Below, one piece after another: positions 1 to 8,398 of a DNA stretch of 45,101 nucleotides (position 1 is the first letter of the stretch; each line of letters opens with the position of its first letter). The notes beneath the pieces were generated by a model, which saw nothing but the letters and a program-made list of their open reading frames with translations, was not told where the DNA came from and made no database searches. This stretch comes from Planctomycetes bacterium HGW-Planctomycetes-1 (lineage in GTDB: Bacteria > Planctomycetota > Phycisphaerae > Sedimentisphaerales > UBA12454): NCBI GenBank assembly GCA_002839495.1, contig PGYD01000006.1:1-45101 (forward strand), written 5' to 3'. A program made the translations under genes and the position numbers.

Positions 1-127
1 ATCTGCGAGTGCTGACCTACGACCTGATGATCCTTTATTTACTTTTCAAAAAGAGCTTTTTTACATATTATTATTAATGTTTTCTACAGAGCAATTTTAT
101 ATTTTAAATTTTCAATTTGAAGTGCCG

Positions 128-427
128 ATGGCTAAAATTACCGAAAAAAGCGGTAAAACAGGCGAAAAGAAACGCAAAAACGCAATCGCGGATTTCGTCA
201 AAGGTCTTTCAGCCGAGCACAAAATGCTGATAGTTCTCAAGAGTCAGCTTTACGGCGGCAAGTGGGAACCGATGTATCAGGATTTGAAGAACCGGCTGGA
301 AGGCAAGCCGTATATTTTTAAACTGGCAAACCGCATTAACGACGACATTGAACGAATTGAACAGATGAGACAGTTCGAGCAGCAATACAGCGTGAACCTT
401 GCTGATTATGTCAATTCTGTAGAATAG
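128..427 (+). CDS. Small hypothetical protein (99 aa)
   Basis: Not recognised. The ATG at 128 opens a lysine-rich N-terminus (MAKITEKSG, then GEKKRKN) followed by a compact, mostly helical, soluble domain with no signal peptide or membrane segment. The reading frame is open further upstream (ATG at 77, and without a stop to the left edge), but the residues before 128 are low-complexity aromatic/aliphatic and look like translated AT-rich leader, so I prefer 128. The charged, helix-rich composition would fit a small structural or nucleic-acid-associated protein, but no function is assigned. It lies 41 bp before the beta-propeller gene on the same strand, with no obvious terminator between them. 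Confidence 0.6.
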   Translation: MAKITEKSGKTGEKKRKNAIADFVKGLSAEHKMLIVLKSQLYGGKWEPMYQDLKNRLEGKPYIFKLANRINDDIERIEQMRQFEQQYSVNLADYVNSVE

Positions 428-468
428 ATTTTTCAATATTATTTTTTTAACTTTCAGGGAGAAAGACA

Positions 469-1542
469 TTGAGAACGTTTTGTTTAAACCTGCTGTTAGT
501 CTTCGTTTTTCTAACCGTTTTACCATCCGAATCCAAAGCCATCGTCGGCGAAAAACTGCTCAATCAGGCAGGTCTTAAAACCGCCTGGCAGAACGCAATC
601 GCGCTGAACCCGAAAGAAAAGGTTCAGAGAGTAACCGTCCTCGGCGACCATCTGTATATTTTAACTGATGGCAATTATTTGTTCTGTTTAGACAGGTACA
701 CAGGCCGGTTGAATTTTGCTTTCTCTGCTGCAACGATGGGGCTTCCAGTTCTTGAACCGACGGTTTACAACAATATTGCTTATCTGGTAGCAGCTAATTA
801 TCTGATTGCGATTAATCTTGAACAGGGCATGGAAATCTATCGAAACAAAATTCCTTTTCCGGTCTCTACCGCTATTGCTGTAAATGCCTCCTATATATAT
901 ATACCTGCCAGGGATAAACGTCTGCACGTTATGGACCCTAACGGCAGACAGCGTATCTTCGAGGTAAGCACCGACAACGCCTCAGCTATAACAAGTGTTC
1001 TTGCGACCGATAGCTTCACAATTTTTACAACTGATGGCGGTAATGTGATATGTATGAATCCGTCCAAGCCAAAACGAATTTGGGAGTTTAAGGCAGTCGG
1101 GGCAATTGAGGCAACGCCAGTTATTGTCCAAAATCAGCTTTATGTCAGCAGCAAAGGCACAAACCTTTATAAACTTAACGTCGAAAACGGCAGCCTGGCG
1201 TGGAAGTTTCCAACAGGCTCTATCCTTACCACCTCTGCAAGGGCTACCGAAAAAACTGTTTATCAATATGCCGTAAACAAGGGACTTTACGCGATTGACG
1301 CCGAAAGCGGCGAACAAATTTGGCTCTTGCCGGACGGTATCGACTTGCTCGCACAGGACGGCGAGACAGCTTATGTCTTCGACAAGAATAATACCTGCCT
1401 CGTGATGGACAACAAACAGGCCAAGAACACTCATCAAATCAATTTTGCTCCGGTAACAAATTTCGCAGCCAATCCTTATGACTCGAGCATATACATTATG
1501 AAAAACAAAGACATTTCCTGTATCAAACCTATCAAAAAATAG
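469..1542 (+). CDS. Exported PQQ-like beta-propeller repeat protein
   Basis: A 357-residue protein with an N-terminal signal peptide (hydrophobic core in residues 5-18, probable cleavage after SKA near 24). The body is a run of PQQ/pyrrolo-quinoline-quinone-type blades. Visible blade cores include LFCLDRYTGRLNFAF, YIPARDKRLHVMDPNG, LYKLNVENGSLAWKF and LYAIDAESGEQIWLL, each with the strand - D/N-x-x-x-G - W/F pattern of this fold. Family knowledge: such propellers act as extracytoplasmic scaffolds (for example BamB-like) or dehydrogenase-like domains. No catalytic dehydrogenase partner is visible, so a scaffold role is only inferred. The start is TTG at 469 with a good upstream ribosome site (GGGAGAAAG at 457-465). 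purH follows 31 bp downstream and may be co-transcribed. Confidence 0.75.
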   Translation: MRTFCLNLLLVFVFLTVLPSESKAIVGEKLLNQAGLKTAWQNAIALNPKEKVQRVTVLGDHLYILTDGNYLFCLDRYTGRLNFAFSAATMGLPVLEPTVYNNIAYLVAANYLIAINLEQGMEIYRNKIPFPVSTAIAVNASYIYIPARDKRLHVMDPNGRQRIFEVSTDNASAITSVLATDSFTIFTTDGGNVICMNPSKPKRIWEFKAVGAIEATPVIVQNQLYVSSKGTNLYKLNVENGSLAWKFPTGSILTTSARATEKTVYQYAVNKGLYAIDAESGEQIWLLPDGIDLLAQDGETAYVFDKNNTCLVMDNKQAKNTHQINFAPVTNFAANPYDSSIYIMKNKDISCIKPIKK

Positions 1543-1573
1543 AACCGTAATCTTAAGGAGAAGGACGAATCAA

Positions 1574-3184
1574 ATGGATGTGAAGATTAAGACGGCACTA
1601 ATCAGTGTATCGGACAAAACAGGCGTCGCGGAGTTTGCAAAAAATCTGGCGGCGATGGGCGTTAAAATCATCAGTACCGGTGGAACGGCAAAGGCCCTCG
1701 CACAGGCCGGCGTTAACGTCGTCAGCATAGATTCCGTTACCGGTTTTCCGGAAATAATGGACGGCAGAGTAAAAACTCTGCACCCGAAAATTCACGGCGG
1801 GTTGCTCGGCATCCGCAACAACGCCGAACATCAGGCGGCAATGAAAACCCACAATATTGAGCCGATTGATATGGTCTGCATTAATCTTTATCCGTTCGAG
1901 CAAACGGTCGCAAAGCCGGACTGCAAATTTGAAGACGCCATAGAAAATATCGACATCGGCGGGCCGAGTATGGTCCGCTCGGCGGCGAAAAATCATAAAT
2001 TTGTTACGGTAGTTACAAACCCGGAACAATACGAAAAAGTTATCGCCGAGATGAAGGCAAATAACGTTGCCGTAAGCGAAAAGACAAGAAACGACTTTGC
2101 GAGAATCGCTTTTGGCCTGACCGCAAGCTACGATGCGGCAATATCGAAATATCTCAATCAGCAGGCAGGCGTAAGATTTCCGGAACGAATCAGCGTTTCG
2201 CTGGCCAAGGCGATGGAGCTTCGCTACGGCGAGAATCCGCATCAAAAAGGAGCATTTTATAAATTGGCCGCGAATAACGAGGTGAACGTATCTTCCGCCG
2301 AGATTATGGAAGATGAAACGCAAATCAGCTTTAATAACCTGCTCGACGTCAATGCGGCCTTCGAGCTTGTTAAGGAATTTTCCGAACCCGCCGCCGTTGT
2401 GGTCAAGCATTTGAATCCCTGCGGCTGTGCAATCGATAACGATATTCATAAGGCATATCAAAAGGCTTATGAAGCCGATGTCGTCAGCGCTTTCGGCGGA
2501 ATAGTCGCCCTGAACAGAAAGGTCGATAAGACGCTTGCGACAACGATTATGGAATCGTATGCGAGATTCGGCAAGGCTAAAGGCGCAGGCGGATTTTTCG
2601 CAGAGGTCATAATCTCGCCCGGCTTTGACAGCGACGCCATCGAGACTATCAGAACATTAAAACCATGGGGTAAAAGAGTAAGGCTGATGTCAACGCCCTC
2701 TATCGACAGAACGAAAATTGTTTGCGGCGAATTCGATATCCGCTGCATTGTCGGCGGAATGCTTTTGCAGGACAGAGACCTCATCGGCTGGGAACCGGCA
2801 TTGCTTACCTATCCAACGAAGGTAAAGCCGAATAAAGAGCAGCTCGAAGATTTGCGAATCGCCTGGATTTGCGCAAAGCACGTTAAGAGCAATACGATTA
2901 CGCTCGTTAAGGATAGACGTCTTATCGGCGTCGGTGCAGGACAAATGAACCGTGTCGAATCGGGACAGTTAGCCTTTAAGCACGCAGGCGACGAGACAAA
3001 AGGCGCTGTTATGGGTTCGGACGCGTTTTTCCCGTTCCCGGACAATGTCGATAACGCCGCGAAAGTGGGCGTATCCTGCATAATCCAGCCCGGCGGCTCG
3101 AAAAAGGACGATGAAGTTATTGCCGCGGCGAATAAATACGGCATCGCTATGGTCTTTACAGGAAAAAGACACTTCAAACATTAA
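1574..3184 (+). CDS. purH: PurH: AICAR formyltransferase / IMP cyclohydrolase
   Basis: Bifunctional enzyme for the last two steps of IMP synthesis: transfer of the formyl group of 10-formyl-THF to AICAR, then ring closure of FAICAR. The N-terminal MGS-like IMP cyclohydrolase domain starts ALISVSDKTGVAEFA and contains STGGTAKAL, the GRVKTLHPKIHGG loop and INLYPFEQTV. The AICAR transformylase domain carries ELRYGENPHQKGAFY, SFNNLLDVNAAFELV, VVKHLNPCGCA and SDAFFPFPDNVD, and ends in TGKRHFKH, the usual C-terminus. At 536 aa it is full length. An AAGGAG ribosome site precedes the ATG. The C1 donor can be supplied by fhs/folD at the right end of this window. Its convergent neighbour lspA begins 47 bp downstream with no strong terminator visible between them. 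Confidence 0.97.
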   Translation: MDVKIKTALISVSDKTGVAEFAKNLAAMGVKIISTGGTAKALAQAGVNVVSIDSVTGFPEIMDGRVKTLHPKIHGGLLGIRNNAEHQAAMKTHNIEPIDMVCINLYPFEQTVAKPDCKFEDAIENIDIGGPSMVRSAAKNHKFVTVVTNPEQYEKVIAEMKANNVAVSEKTRNDFARIAFGLTASYDAAISKYLNQQAGVRFPERISVSLAKAMELRYGENPHQKGAFYKLAANNEVNVSSAEIMEDETQISFNNLLDVNAAFELVKEFSEPAAVVVKHLNPCGCAIDNDIHKAYQKAYEADVVSAFGGIVALNRKVDKTLATTIMESYARFGKAKGAGGFFAEVIISPGFDSDAIETIRTLKPWGKRVRLMSTPSIDRTKIVCGEFDIRCIVGGMLLQDRDLIGWEPALLTYPTKVKPNKEQLEDLRIAWICAKHVKSNTITLVKDRRLIGVGAGQMNRVESGQLAFKHAGDETKGAVMGSDAFFPFPDNVDNAAKVGVSCIIQPGGSKKDDEVIAAANKYGIAMVFTGKRHFKH

Positions 3185-3231
3185 AATCCGAAACACTCTT
3201 TCAAATGTGCAGTTGTTGTGTTTTGAATTTT

Positions 3232-3768
3232 TTATTCCTGTTGCGATTTGGGGCAGAAGATTGTCATCAAAATCAAAATAAAGACTGCGACAGTCAGCAT
3301 CGAATCGGCGATATTAAAAGCAGGAAAGTGCCACTCCTTATAATAAAAATCCAAAAAGTCGCGGACTTTGCCGTCGTTGAACAATCTGTCATATAAATTG
3401 CCGCAAATGCCGGCTGCAAACAAGGCAAGGGCAAGGACAACGGCCATCTGCAATTTTCTGCCGAACAGGAACATCGAAAAAATTACAATAAAAGCCAAAA
3501 TCGAAATCACTACCAGCGTTATCGTCTTGTCGGCGGCAATGCCCCAGGCTGCGCCGCGATTTTCAACAATAACAAGCTGAAAAAAACCATCGATGATACT
3601 ATAACGCTGAGGAGACTGCGAGCTGAGCCAATTAAAGACGGCGGACTTGCTCCATAAATCGGCGACGAGGCCAATTAAAAAAACCGGCCAAAAGAGCAAA
3701 TGAGCCGAGGGAAGATTAAGCTGTCTGGTTAAGCAGCAGCAACAGGATTTGTCAGGAGTTTGAGACAA
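3232..3768 (-). CDS. lspA: LspA: lipoprotein signal peptidase II
   Basis: Inner-membrane aspartyl peptidase that removes signal peptides from prolipoproteins after diacylglyceryl modification. The 178-residue protein has four predicted membrane spans. Family motifs are clear: VENRGAAWG (residues 68-76), GNLYDRLFNDGKVRDFLDF (123-141) and FNIADSMLTV (151-160). The likely catalytic aspartates are D137 and D155. The cytoplasmic N-terminus holds four consecutive cysteines (residues 9-12), which is unusual for LspA. The gene lies 9 bp downstream of a TPR lipoprotein gene on the same strand, so enzyme and substrate class are probably co-expressed from the consensus promoter at 4860-4887. Confidence 0.95.
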   Translation of the reverse strand: MSQTPDKSCCCCLTRQLNLPSAHLLFWPVFLIGLVADLWSKSAVFNWLSSQSPQRYSIIDGFFQLVIVENRGAAWGIAADKTITLVVISILAFIVIFSMFLFGRKLQMAVVLALALFAAGICGNLYDRLFNDGKVRDFLDFYYKEWHFPAFNIADSMLTVAVFILILMTIFCPKSQQE

Positions 3769-3777
3769 ACAGTACTC

Positions 3778-4803
3778 CTACTGTTCGCCTTTAGGCGAAA
3801 TCTCGCCGGAGGCGGACGAATATTTACGATATAATTTGAGGAGATTGTCCTGCGAAGGATTCAAATCGAGCGATTTGCTCCAGTGCGTAATAGCCTGTTT
3901 TCTGTAAGTTTCCGCCTCGGGATTGTCGAAACTCTGGAGGATACGGTACTTCATCATATAAGCGACGCCGATACCCTTGTGCGCCCGCCAATCATCGGGA
4001 CTTAACTGGACGGCCTTGAGATATTTCATCGTGGCCATATCGACTTCGCGCATCTTAAGGCATACAAATCCCAAATACCGCCAGGCTTCTGCGTTTTGGG
4101 GCTCGATTGAGACAACCATATCGAGCAGTTCCTTTGCGGCCTCGAATTTTTCCTCCTGCAGATACGCAGAGGCGAGGGCAAACATAGTCTTCGGATTGCT
4201 GCTGTCGAGCTTCATCGCCCTTTCGTAGGCTTCGACGGCCATTTCAGTGTCTTTACGTGCGGTGTATATATCGCCTAAGAGTTTTTCGACTTCGCTGTCG
4301 GCGGGGTCAAGTTCTTTTGCGGACTGGCCGAACTGGAGAGCCGATTCGTAATCGCCGAGCTTATAATACGAGCCTGCCGCTCCGCACCAGACTTCGGTGC
4401 TCTGCGGGTCGAGCTTGCAGGCAGCAGCATACACCTCGGCCGCGGAGTTGTAATCGTTCATAAGCCAATACGCTGTGCCGAGCTGGCGAAAATCCTCGAA
4501 CGACCACGGATTAATTTGGGTTGCCTTTTTGTAAGCCTCGGCACTTTCGGCAAATTTGTTCTGCTGAAGATAGATATTGCCCATCATCGAATATGCGAGA
4601 GCAAAATCGGGATTTAATTTAACCGCCTGCTGCAGACGAGCAATGGCCTGGTTCGGGTCGTTGGCCTGACTGAACGAGATGGCATCGACATAAAGCGATA
4701 CTGCCTCGTCTTTTTTCTGGGACTGCTGGCAACCTGACAGACAAACGGCAAACAACCCCAGTAAAACCACCCTCAAAACGGTACATCTGAACTTTTTCGG
4801 CAT
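3778..4803 (-). CDS. TPR-repeat lipoprotein
   Basis: A 341-residue protein with a type II signal peptide. The basic N-terminus, hydrophobic core and lipobox LSGC put the lipidated cysteine at residue 25. The mature part is an array of about seven tetratricopeptide repeats with the usual A-x-x-x-Y/L-x-x-A spacing, e.g. AYSMMGNIYLQQNKFAESAE and AWRYLGFVCLKMREVD. TPR proteins are protein-protein scaffolds, and membrane anchoring suggests an envelope assembly or secretion-related role (inference). A ribosome site (AAAGGAA) precedes the ATG, and a consensus promoter lies about 60 bp upstream. The gene is the first of a two-gene unit with lspA. Confidence 0.85.
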   Translation of the reverse strand: MPKKFRCTVLRVVLLGLFAVCLSGCQQSQKKDEAVSLYVDAISFSQANDPNQAIARLQQAVKLNPDFALAYSMMGNIYLQQNKFAESAEAYKKATQINPWSFEDFRQLGTAYWLMNDYNSAAEVYAAACKLDPQSTEVWCGAAGSYYKLGDYESALQFGQSAKELDPADSEVEKLLGDIYTARKDTEMAVEAYERAMKLDSSNPKTMFALASAYLQEEKFEAAKELLDMVVSIEPQNAEAWRYLGFVCLKMREVDMATMKYLKAVQLSPDDWRAHKGIGVAYMMKYRILQSFDNPEAETYRKQAITHWSKSLDLNPSQDNLLKLYRKYSSASGEISPKGEQ

Positions 4804-4859
4804 GAACTATTCCTTTCCTGGCAGCTAATATTCGGTCCAGCCTTCAATCCTTTAGTGAA

Positions 4860-4887
4860 ATTATACCAGACTAAGAGACGCTGTCAA
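4860..4887 (-). promoter_or_regulatory. Consensus sigma70-type promoter of the TPR-lipoprotein/lspA unit
   Basis: On the minus strand there is a perfect TTGACA (4887-4882), a 16-bp spacer and a perfect TATAAT (4865-4860), followed by about 50 nt to the start codon at 4803. Both hexamers match consensus exactly, which makes this the strongest housekeeping promoter seen in the window. Confidence 0.8.
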
Positions 4888-4922
4888 AAGGTTTTAAGAA
4901 AACTTATCCGGCAAAGTTTATC

Positions 4923-4951
4923 TTGCAAATAAATGGCTTAGACGATATAAA
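4923..4951 (+). promoter_or_regulatory. Candidate promoter for proS
   Basis: TTGCAA at 4923-4928, a 17-bp spacer and TATAAA at 4946-4951 lie 58 bp before the preferred proS start at 5009. It is divergent from the consensus promoter at 4860-4887. The match is moderate and has not been tested. Confidence 0.45.
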
Positions 4952-5008
4952 TGCGGTACGAAATCGACATTTGTGAAAACAGGCAAACTTGCGAAAATAG
5001 GAAAAAAT

Positions 5009-6742
5009 ATGCGATACAGCAAGGCGTTAATTCCAACCGTCAAGGAAGTACCCTCGGATGCGGAGATTCCAAGTCATCAATTAATGCTTCGCGCCGGGCT
5101 GATGCGCAAAGTTGCCAGCGGAACTTATACATATTTGCCGCTGGGCTGGCGGACATTGCTGAAGGTTATGAATATTGTCCGCGATGAGATGAACAAAAGC
5201 GGAGCACAGGAAATTCTTATGCCTTCCGTTCAGCCGATGGAGCTTTGGCAGCAGACAGGACGCAATGTCGATTACGGGCCGACGATGGCGCATTTTACCG
5301 ACCGGCACGGCAGAGAAAATGTCCTTGCCCCCACTGCTGAAGAAGTTGTTACGAGCATAGCGGCGGGAGAGATAAATTCATACAAACAATTACCCATCAA
5401 TCTGTATCAGATAAGTTTTAAATTCAGAGATGAATTTCGGCCTCGGTTCGGCGTTTTGCGCAGCCGGGAATTTATAATGAAAGACGCGTACAGTTTTCAC
5501 GCCGATGGAGCAAGCCTCGACGAGACATATAAAGTGATGTACGAAACATATAAAAGGATTTTCAGCAGGTGCGGTTTGAAATACGCAATCGTCGAGGCTG
5601 AATCGGGCGAGATGGGCGGCAGCGGTTCGCATCAGTTCACCGTGCCGTGCGAATCCGGCGAGGATATTATCGTACAGACCGAAGACGGCAGCTATGCGGC
5701 AAATATCGAAAAGGCCCCTGTCGATGCCCTGCCGGCCGTAAAAACAAATAAGACGCACAAGCCCGTCGAAGAGGTTCATACGCCTAATCGCAAAACCATC
5801 GATGAAATTTGCGAATTCTTAAAGGTGGACGCGAAAGAGCTGATTAAGACCCTTGTTTACAAATCCGGAAGCGATTTAATTCTTGCTCTTGTGCGCGGGG
5901 ATTTTGAAATCAATCCGGAGAAACTGCGATGCACCGTCGGCAAAAGCATCGAACTTGCCGATGAAGATACGATTAAGACGCTGACCGGAGCCGAAGTCGG
6001 TTTCGCAGGGCCAGTCGGAATTACATCGAAAGTAAATAAACTCGTTATCGACCATTCTGTTCTTACAATCGAGGCGGGAATAACGGGAGCGAATAAAACG
6101 GATTATCATATCAAAAACGTCGTGCCGGGACGGGATTTTCCGCTCGAAGGCAAGAATGTCATAGTCGCCGATATACGAAACGCTGTCGAAGGCGATATGT
6201 ATCAAGGCAAAAAACTAATCTTCAAAAGAGGCATCGAGGTCGGACAGGTATTCAAGCTCGGCACAAAATACAGTGCAAAGCTCGGCGCGAAATTTCTCGA
6301 CAAAGACAGCACAGAAAAACCGTGCATAATGGGCTGCTACGGTATCGGCATAAACCGGATTGCGGCCTCAGCCATTGAAATATCCCGCGACGATGACGGG
6401 ATTATTTGGCCGATAAGCATAGCGCCGTTTGAAGTTATAATTACGCCGGCGGGCAATGGGGAAGATATAACCTCTGCTGCTGAAAGGATTTATAAGGAAT
6501 TGACGGACGGTGGCACTGAGGTTTTACTTGACGATAGAGACGTGCGCGGCGGAGTGAAATTTAAGGATGCCGATTTGCTCGGGATTCCGATTCGCATTAC
6601 AATCGGGGCAAAATCAATCGCAGAAAACTGCGCTGAAATCAAGCTGCGGGGCGAAAAAGAAATAACGAAAGTTCCGCTTGCACAGATAAAAGAAAAAACA
6701 TTACAATTAATCGAGAAACTTAAATCCGCCTGCAGCGGATAA
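5009..6742 (+). CDS. proS: ProS: prolyl-tRNA synthetase (bacterial type with editing insert)
   Basis: Class II synthetase that charges tRNA-Pro. The catalytic core shows SHQLMLRAGLMRKVASGTY and YLPLGWR near the N-terminus, motif 2 at FKFRDEFRPRFGVLRSREF with MKDAYSFH, and motif 3 as GCYGIGINRIAASA. Between them, from about residue 225 to 390, sits the INS/YbaK-like domain that hydrolyses Ala-tRNA-Pro. The C-terminal anticodon-binding domain contains LLDDRDVRGGVKFKDADLLGIPIRI. I choose the ATG at 5009 (MRYSKALIP) rather than the GTG at 4973, because family members begin at this motif and an AGGA ribosome site (4998-5001) is correctly spaced. That gives 577 aa, a normal length. Confidence 0.97.
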   Translation: MRYSKALIPTVKEVPSDAEIPSHQLMLRAGLMRKVASGTYTYLPLGWRTLLKVMNIVRDEMNKSGAQEILMPSVQPMELWQQTGRNVDYGPTMAHFTDRHGRENVLAPTAEEVVTSIAAGEINSYKQLPINLYQISFKFRDEFRPRFGVLRSREFIMKDAYSFHADGASLDETYKVMYETYKRIFSRCGLKYAIVEAESGEMGGSGSHQFTVPCESGEDIIVQTEDGSYAANIEKAPVDALPAVKTNKTHKPVEEVHTPNRKTIDEICEFLKVDAKELIKTLVYKSGSDLILALVRGDFEINPEKLRCTVGKSIELADEDTIKTLTGAEVGFAGPVGITSKVNKLVIDHSVLTIEAGITGANKTDYHIKNVVPGRDFPLEGKNVIVADIRNAVEGDMYQGKKLIFKRGIEVGQVFKLGTKYSAKLGAKFLDKDSTEKPCIMGCYGIGINRIAASAIEISRDDDGIIWPISIAPFEVIITPAGNGEDITSAAERIYKELTDGGTEVLLDDRDVRGGVKFKDADLLGIPIRITIGAKSIAENCAEIKLRGEKEITKVPLAQIKEKTLQLIEKLKSACSG

Positions 6743-6753
6743 AGCCGAATTAA

Positions 6754-7290
6754 ATGTGGACGCTTAAAAAACCAGAGCCGGTAAAACTGATTATCGGAAT
6801 ACTCGGCTGCGACGCCTACGCAGTAGATATGGCGGTCGATATGATTAAGGTTAAATTCGGCAAGTGCGACTTCGAAAGCGAAGCCTGGCCGTTCAGGCAT
6901 ACGGAATATTACGCCCAAGAGAGCGGCACCGAGATTTTGAAAAAATTTGTAACGATTGAAAAACTAATCGCGCCCGACAAGCTGGCGGCGATTAAACATA
7001 AAACGAATAAAATGGAAATGAAACTCGCCGATATGCTGGACGGAGATTTGAGCAGGCCGGTCAATCTCGACCCCGGCTATATCGAACCGTCAAAACTGGT
7101 GCTGGCAAGTACGAAGAATTTTTCGCACCGGATTTATATCGGCAAAAAAATATGGGCAGAAGTAACGCTTATTTACAATAAGGGCAAATGGACGACTTTT
7201 GATTATACTTTTCCCGACCATAAGGAAGAAAGGTATCATACCTTCTTTAATCAGGTCAGGGACAGGCTCGTTCGGCAATTAAAGGAGTAA
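6754..7290 (+). CDS. DUF4416 family protein
   Basis: A 178-residue soluble protein matching the DUF4416 pattern. It has an N-terminal KLIIGILGCD segment, a central FEYT-like stretch (WPFRHTEYYAQESG) and the diagnostic NLDPGYIEPSKLVLASTKNFSHRIYIG followed by AEVTLIYNKGKWTTFDYTFPDH (read as two motifs). The family occurs in planctomycetes, deltaproteobacteria and related lineages and has no established biochemical function. The gene starts 11 bp after proS and ends 4 bp before the WecA-like gene, so it is very probably co-transcribed with both. Nothing in it indicates catalytic chemistry, so I assign none. Confidence 0.85.
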   Translation: MWTLKKPEPVKLIIGILGCDAYAVDMAVDMIKVKFGKCDFESEAWPFRHTEYYAQESGTEILKKFVTIEKLIAPDKLAAIKHKTNKMEMKLADMLDGDLSRPVNLDPGYIEPSKLVLASTKNFSHRIYIGKKIWAEVTLIYNKGKWTTFDYTFPDHKEERYHTFFNQVRDRLVRQLKE

Positions 7291-7294
7291 TTAT

Positions 7295-8398
7295 ATGGCA
7301 GAGGCATTCGGCGTATTTTCGGCGCTCGGTTTTCTGGCAGCATTTGTTGCATCCATACTGCTGATGATGGTATCGAAAAAGGTTGCGGCCCGATTCAGGC
7401 TGGTCGCTCATCCGCGAAACGACCGTTTTCATAAAAAAATCGTTCCGCTCGGGGGCGGCATCGGTATTTTCCTGACTATTCTGCTTGCCTGCCTCGGCAT
7501 TATCGCTGTTTTCAAATTGCTTGCCATCAACAATATGACAAAACTTTGCGGCCGGGATTTTCAGGGATATATCGAGGGATTCCTGCACAACATAAGACAT
7601 TTGTGGGTAATAATAGGCTGTTTAACCGTATTATTCCTGCTCGGATTGTGGGACGATATTAAAAATCTGAAACCTTTGCCGAAACTGATTGTGCAGTTCG
7701 CGGTCGCTTTCGCAGCGGCATACTGGGGCGATGTCAGAGTTGAACTCTTTATCGAAAGCAGGTTCATCACATCAATTTTGAGCTCCTTTTGGGTCGTACT
7801 TGTCATAAATATTTTCAATTTTCTCGACAATATGGACGGCGCCAGTGCCGGGATTGCCATAATTATCTCTTTGGTTCTGTTTGTTATCGCAACTTTTTCC
7901 GGACAAGTGTTTGTCTCCGGCTTTACGATGATCTTCGCAGGCACATTAGCAGGATTTCTTATATTCAATTTTCATCCCGCCTCGATATTTATGGGCGATG
8001 CAGGCTCTTTTGTTATCGGTTTTTTAGTCGCTATGTTCACACTGCGAACGACCTATCACCAGGCAGAGATAAATCACGGATATGCCATTCTTGCACCCCT
8101 TGTTATAATGGCGATTCCGCTATACGATTTTATCAGCGTAACATTTCTGCGAATCAAACAGCGTAAAAGTCCGTTTATCGGCGACACACAGCATTTCTCC
8201 CACAGGCTCAAGAAACTCGGACTGACGGAGTTTCAGACAGTTCTGACGCTTTATTTGGCCACAATCGCCACGGGTTTGGGCGCTGTGGCGCTGACAAGAG
8301 CGGTTTGGCCCTACGGTTTTCTAATTTTTCTTCAGACAATTATGATACTCGAAATTATAGTTCTCCTCGAATCTGCCGGTAAAAATAGTGGAAAATAA
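7295..8398 (+). CDS. WecA/MraY-family polyprenyl-phosphate sugar-1-phosphate transferase
   Basis: A polytopic membrane enzyme (367 aa, about ten spans) of the family that moves a sugar-1-phosphate from a UDP-sugar onto undecaprenyl phosphate, starting envelope glycan synthesis. Signature motifs are AHPRNDRFHKKIVPLGGGIG near residue 40, LGLWDDIKNLKPLPKL, the catalytic NIFNFLDNMDGASAG, and HPASIFMGDAGSFVIGF with the magnesium-binding aspartates. The long periplasmic loop at about 75-100 is atypical of MraY, and the gene lies outside a dcw cluster, so a WecA/TagO-like role is more likely than lipid I synthesis. The sugar specificity cannot be read from sequence. AAGGAG precedes the ATG. The 3' end overlaps the next gene by 11 bp. 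Confidence 0.88.
   Translation: MAEAFGVFSALGFLAAFVASILLMMVSKKVAARFRLVAHPRNDRFHKKIVPLGGGIGIFLTILLACLGIIAVFKLLAINNMTKLCGRDFQGYIEGFLHNIRHLWVIIGCLTVLFLLGLWDDIKNLKPLPKLIVQFAVAFAAAYWGDVRVELFIESRFITSILSSFWVVLVINIFNFLDNMDGASAGIAIIISLVLFVIATFSGQVFVSGFTMIFAGTLAGFLIFNFHPASIFMGDAGSFVIGFLVAMFTLRTTYHQAEINHGYAILAPLVIMAIPLYDFISVTFLRIKQRKSPFIGDTQHFSHRLKKLGLTEFQTVLTLYLATIATGLGAVALTRAVWPYGFLIFLQTIMILEIIVLLESAGKNSGK

Noticed and set aside
3-77. C-terminal end of an upstream gene at the left edge
   Set aside because: One frame is open to a stop at 75-77, but 24 codons of AT-rich sequence without a motif are not enough to call a gene.
1598-2461. 287-residue minus-strand frame inside purH
   Set aside because: A shadow of purH: cysteine/arginine-rich, with no recognisable domain, opposite a certain gene.
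4973-5008. GTG start for ProS
   Set aside because: Family members begin at MRYSK and the ATG at 5009 has a better ribosome site.
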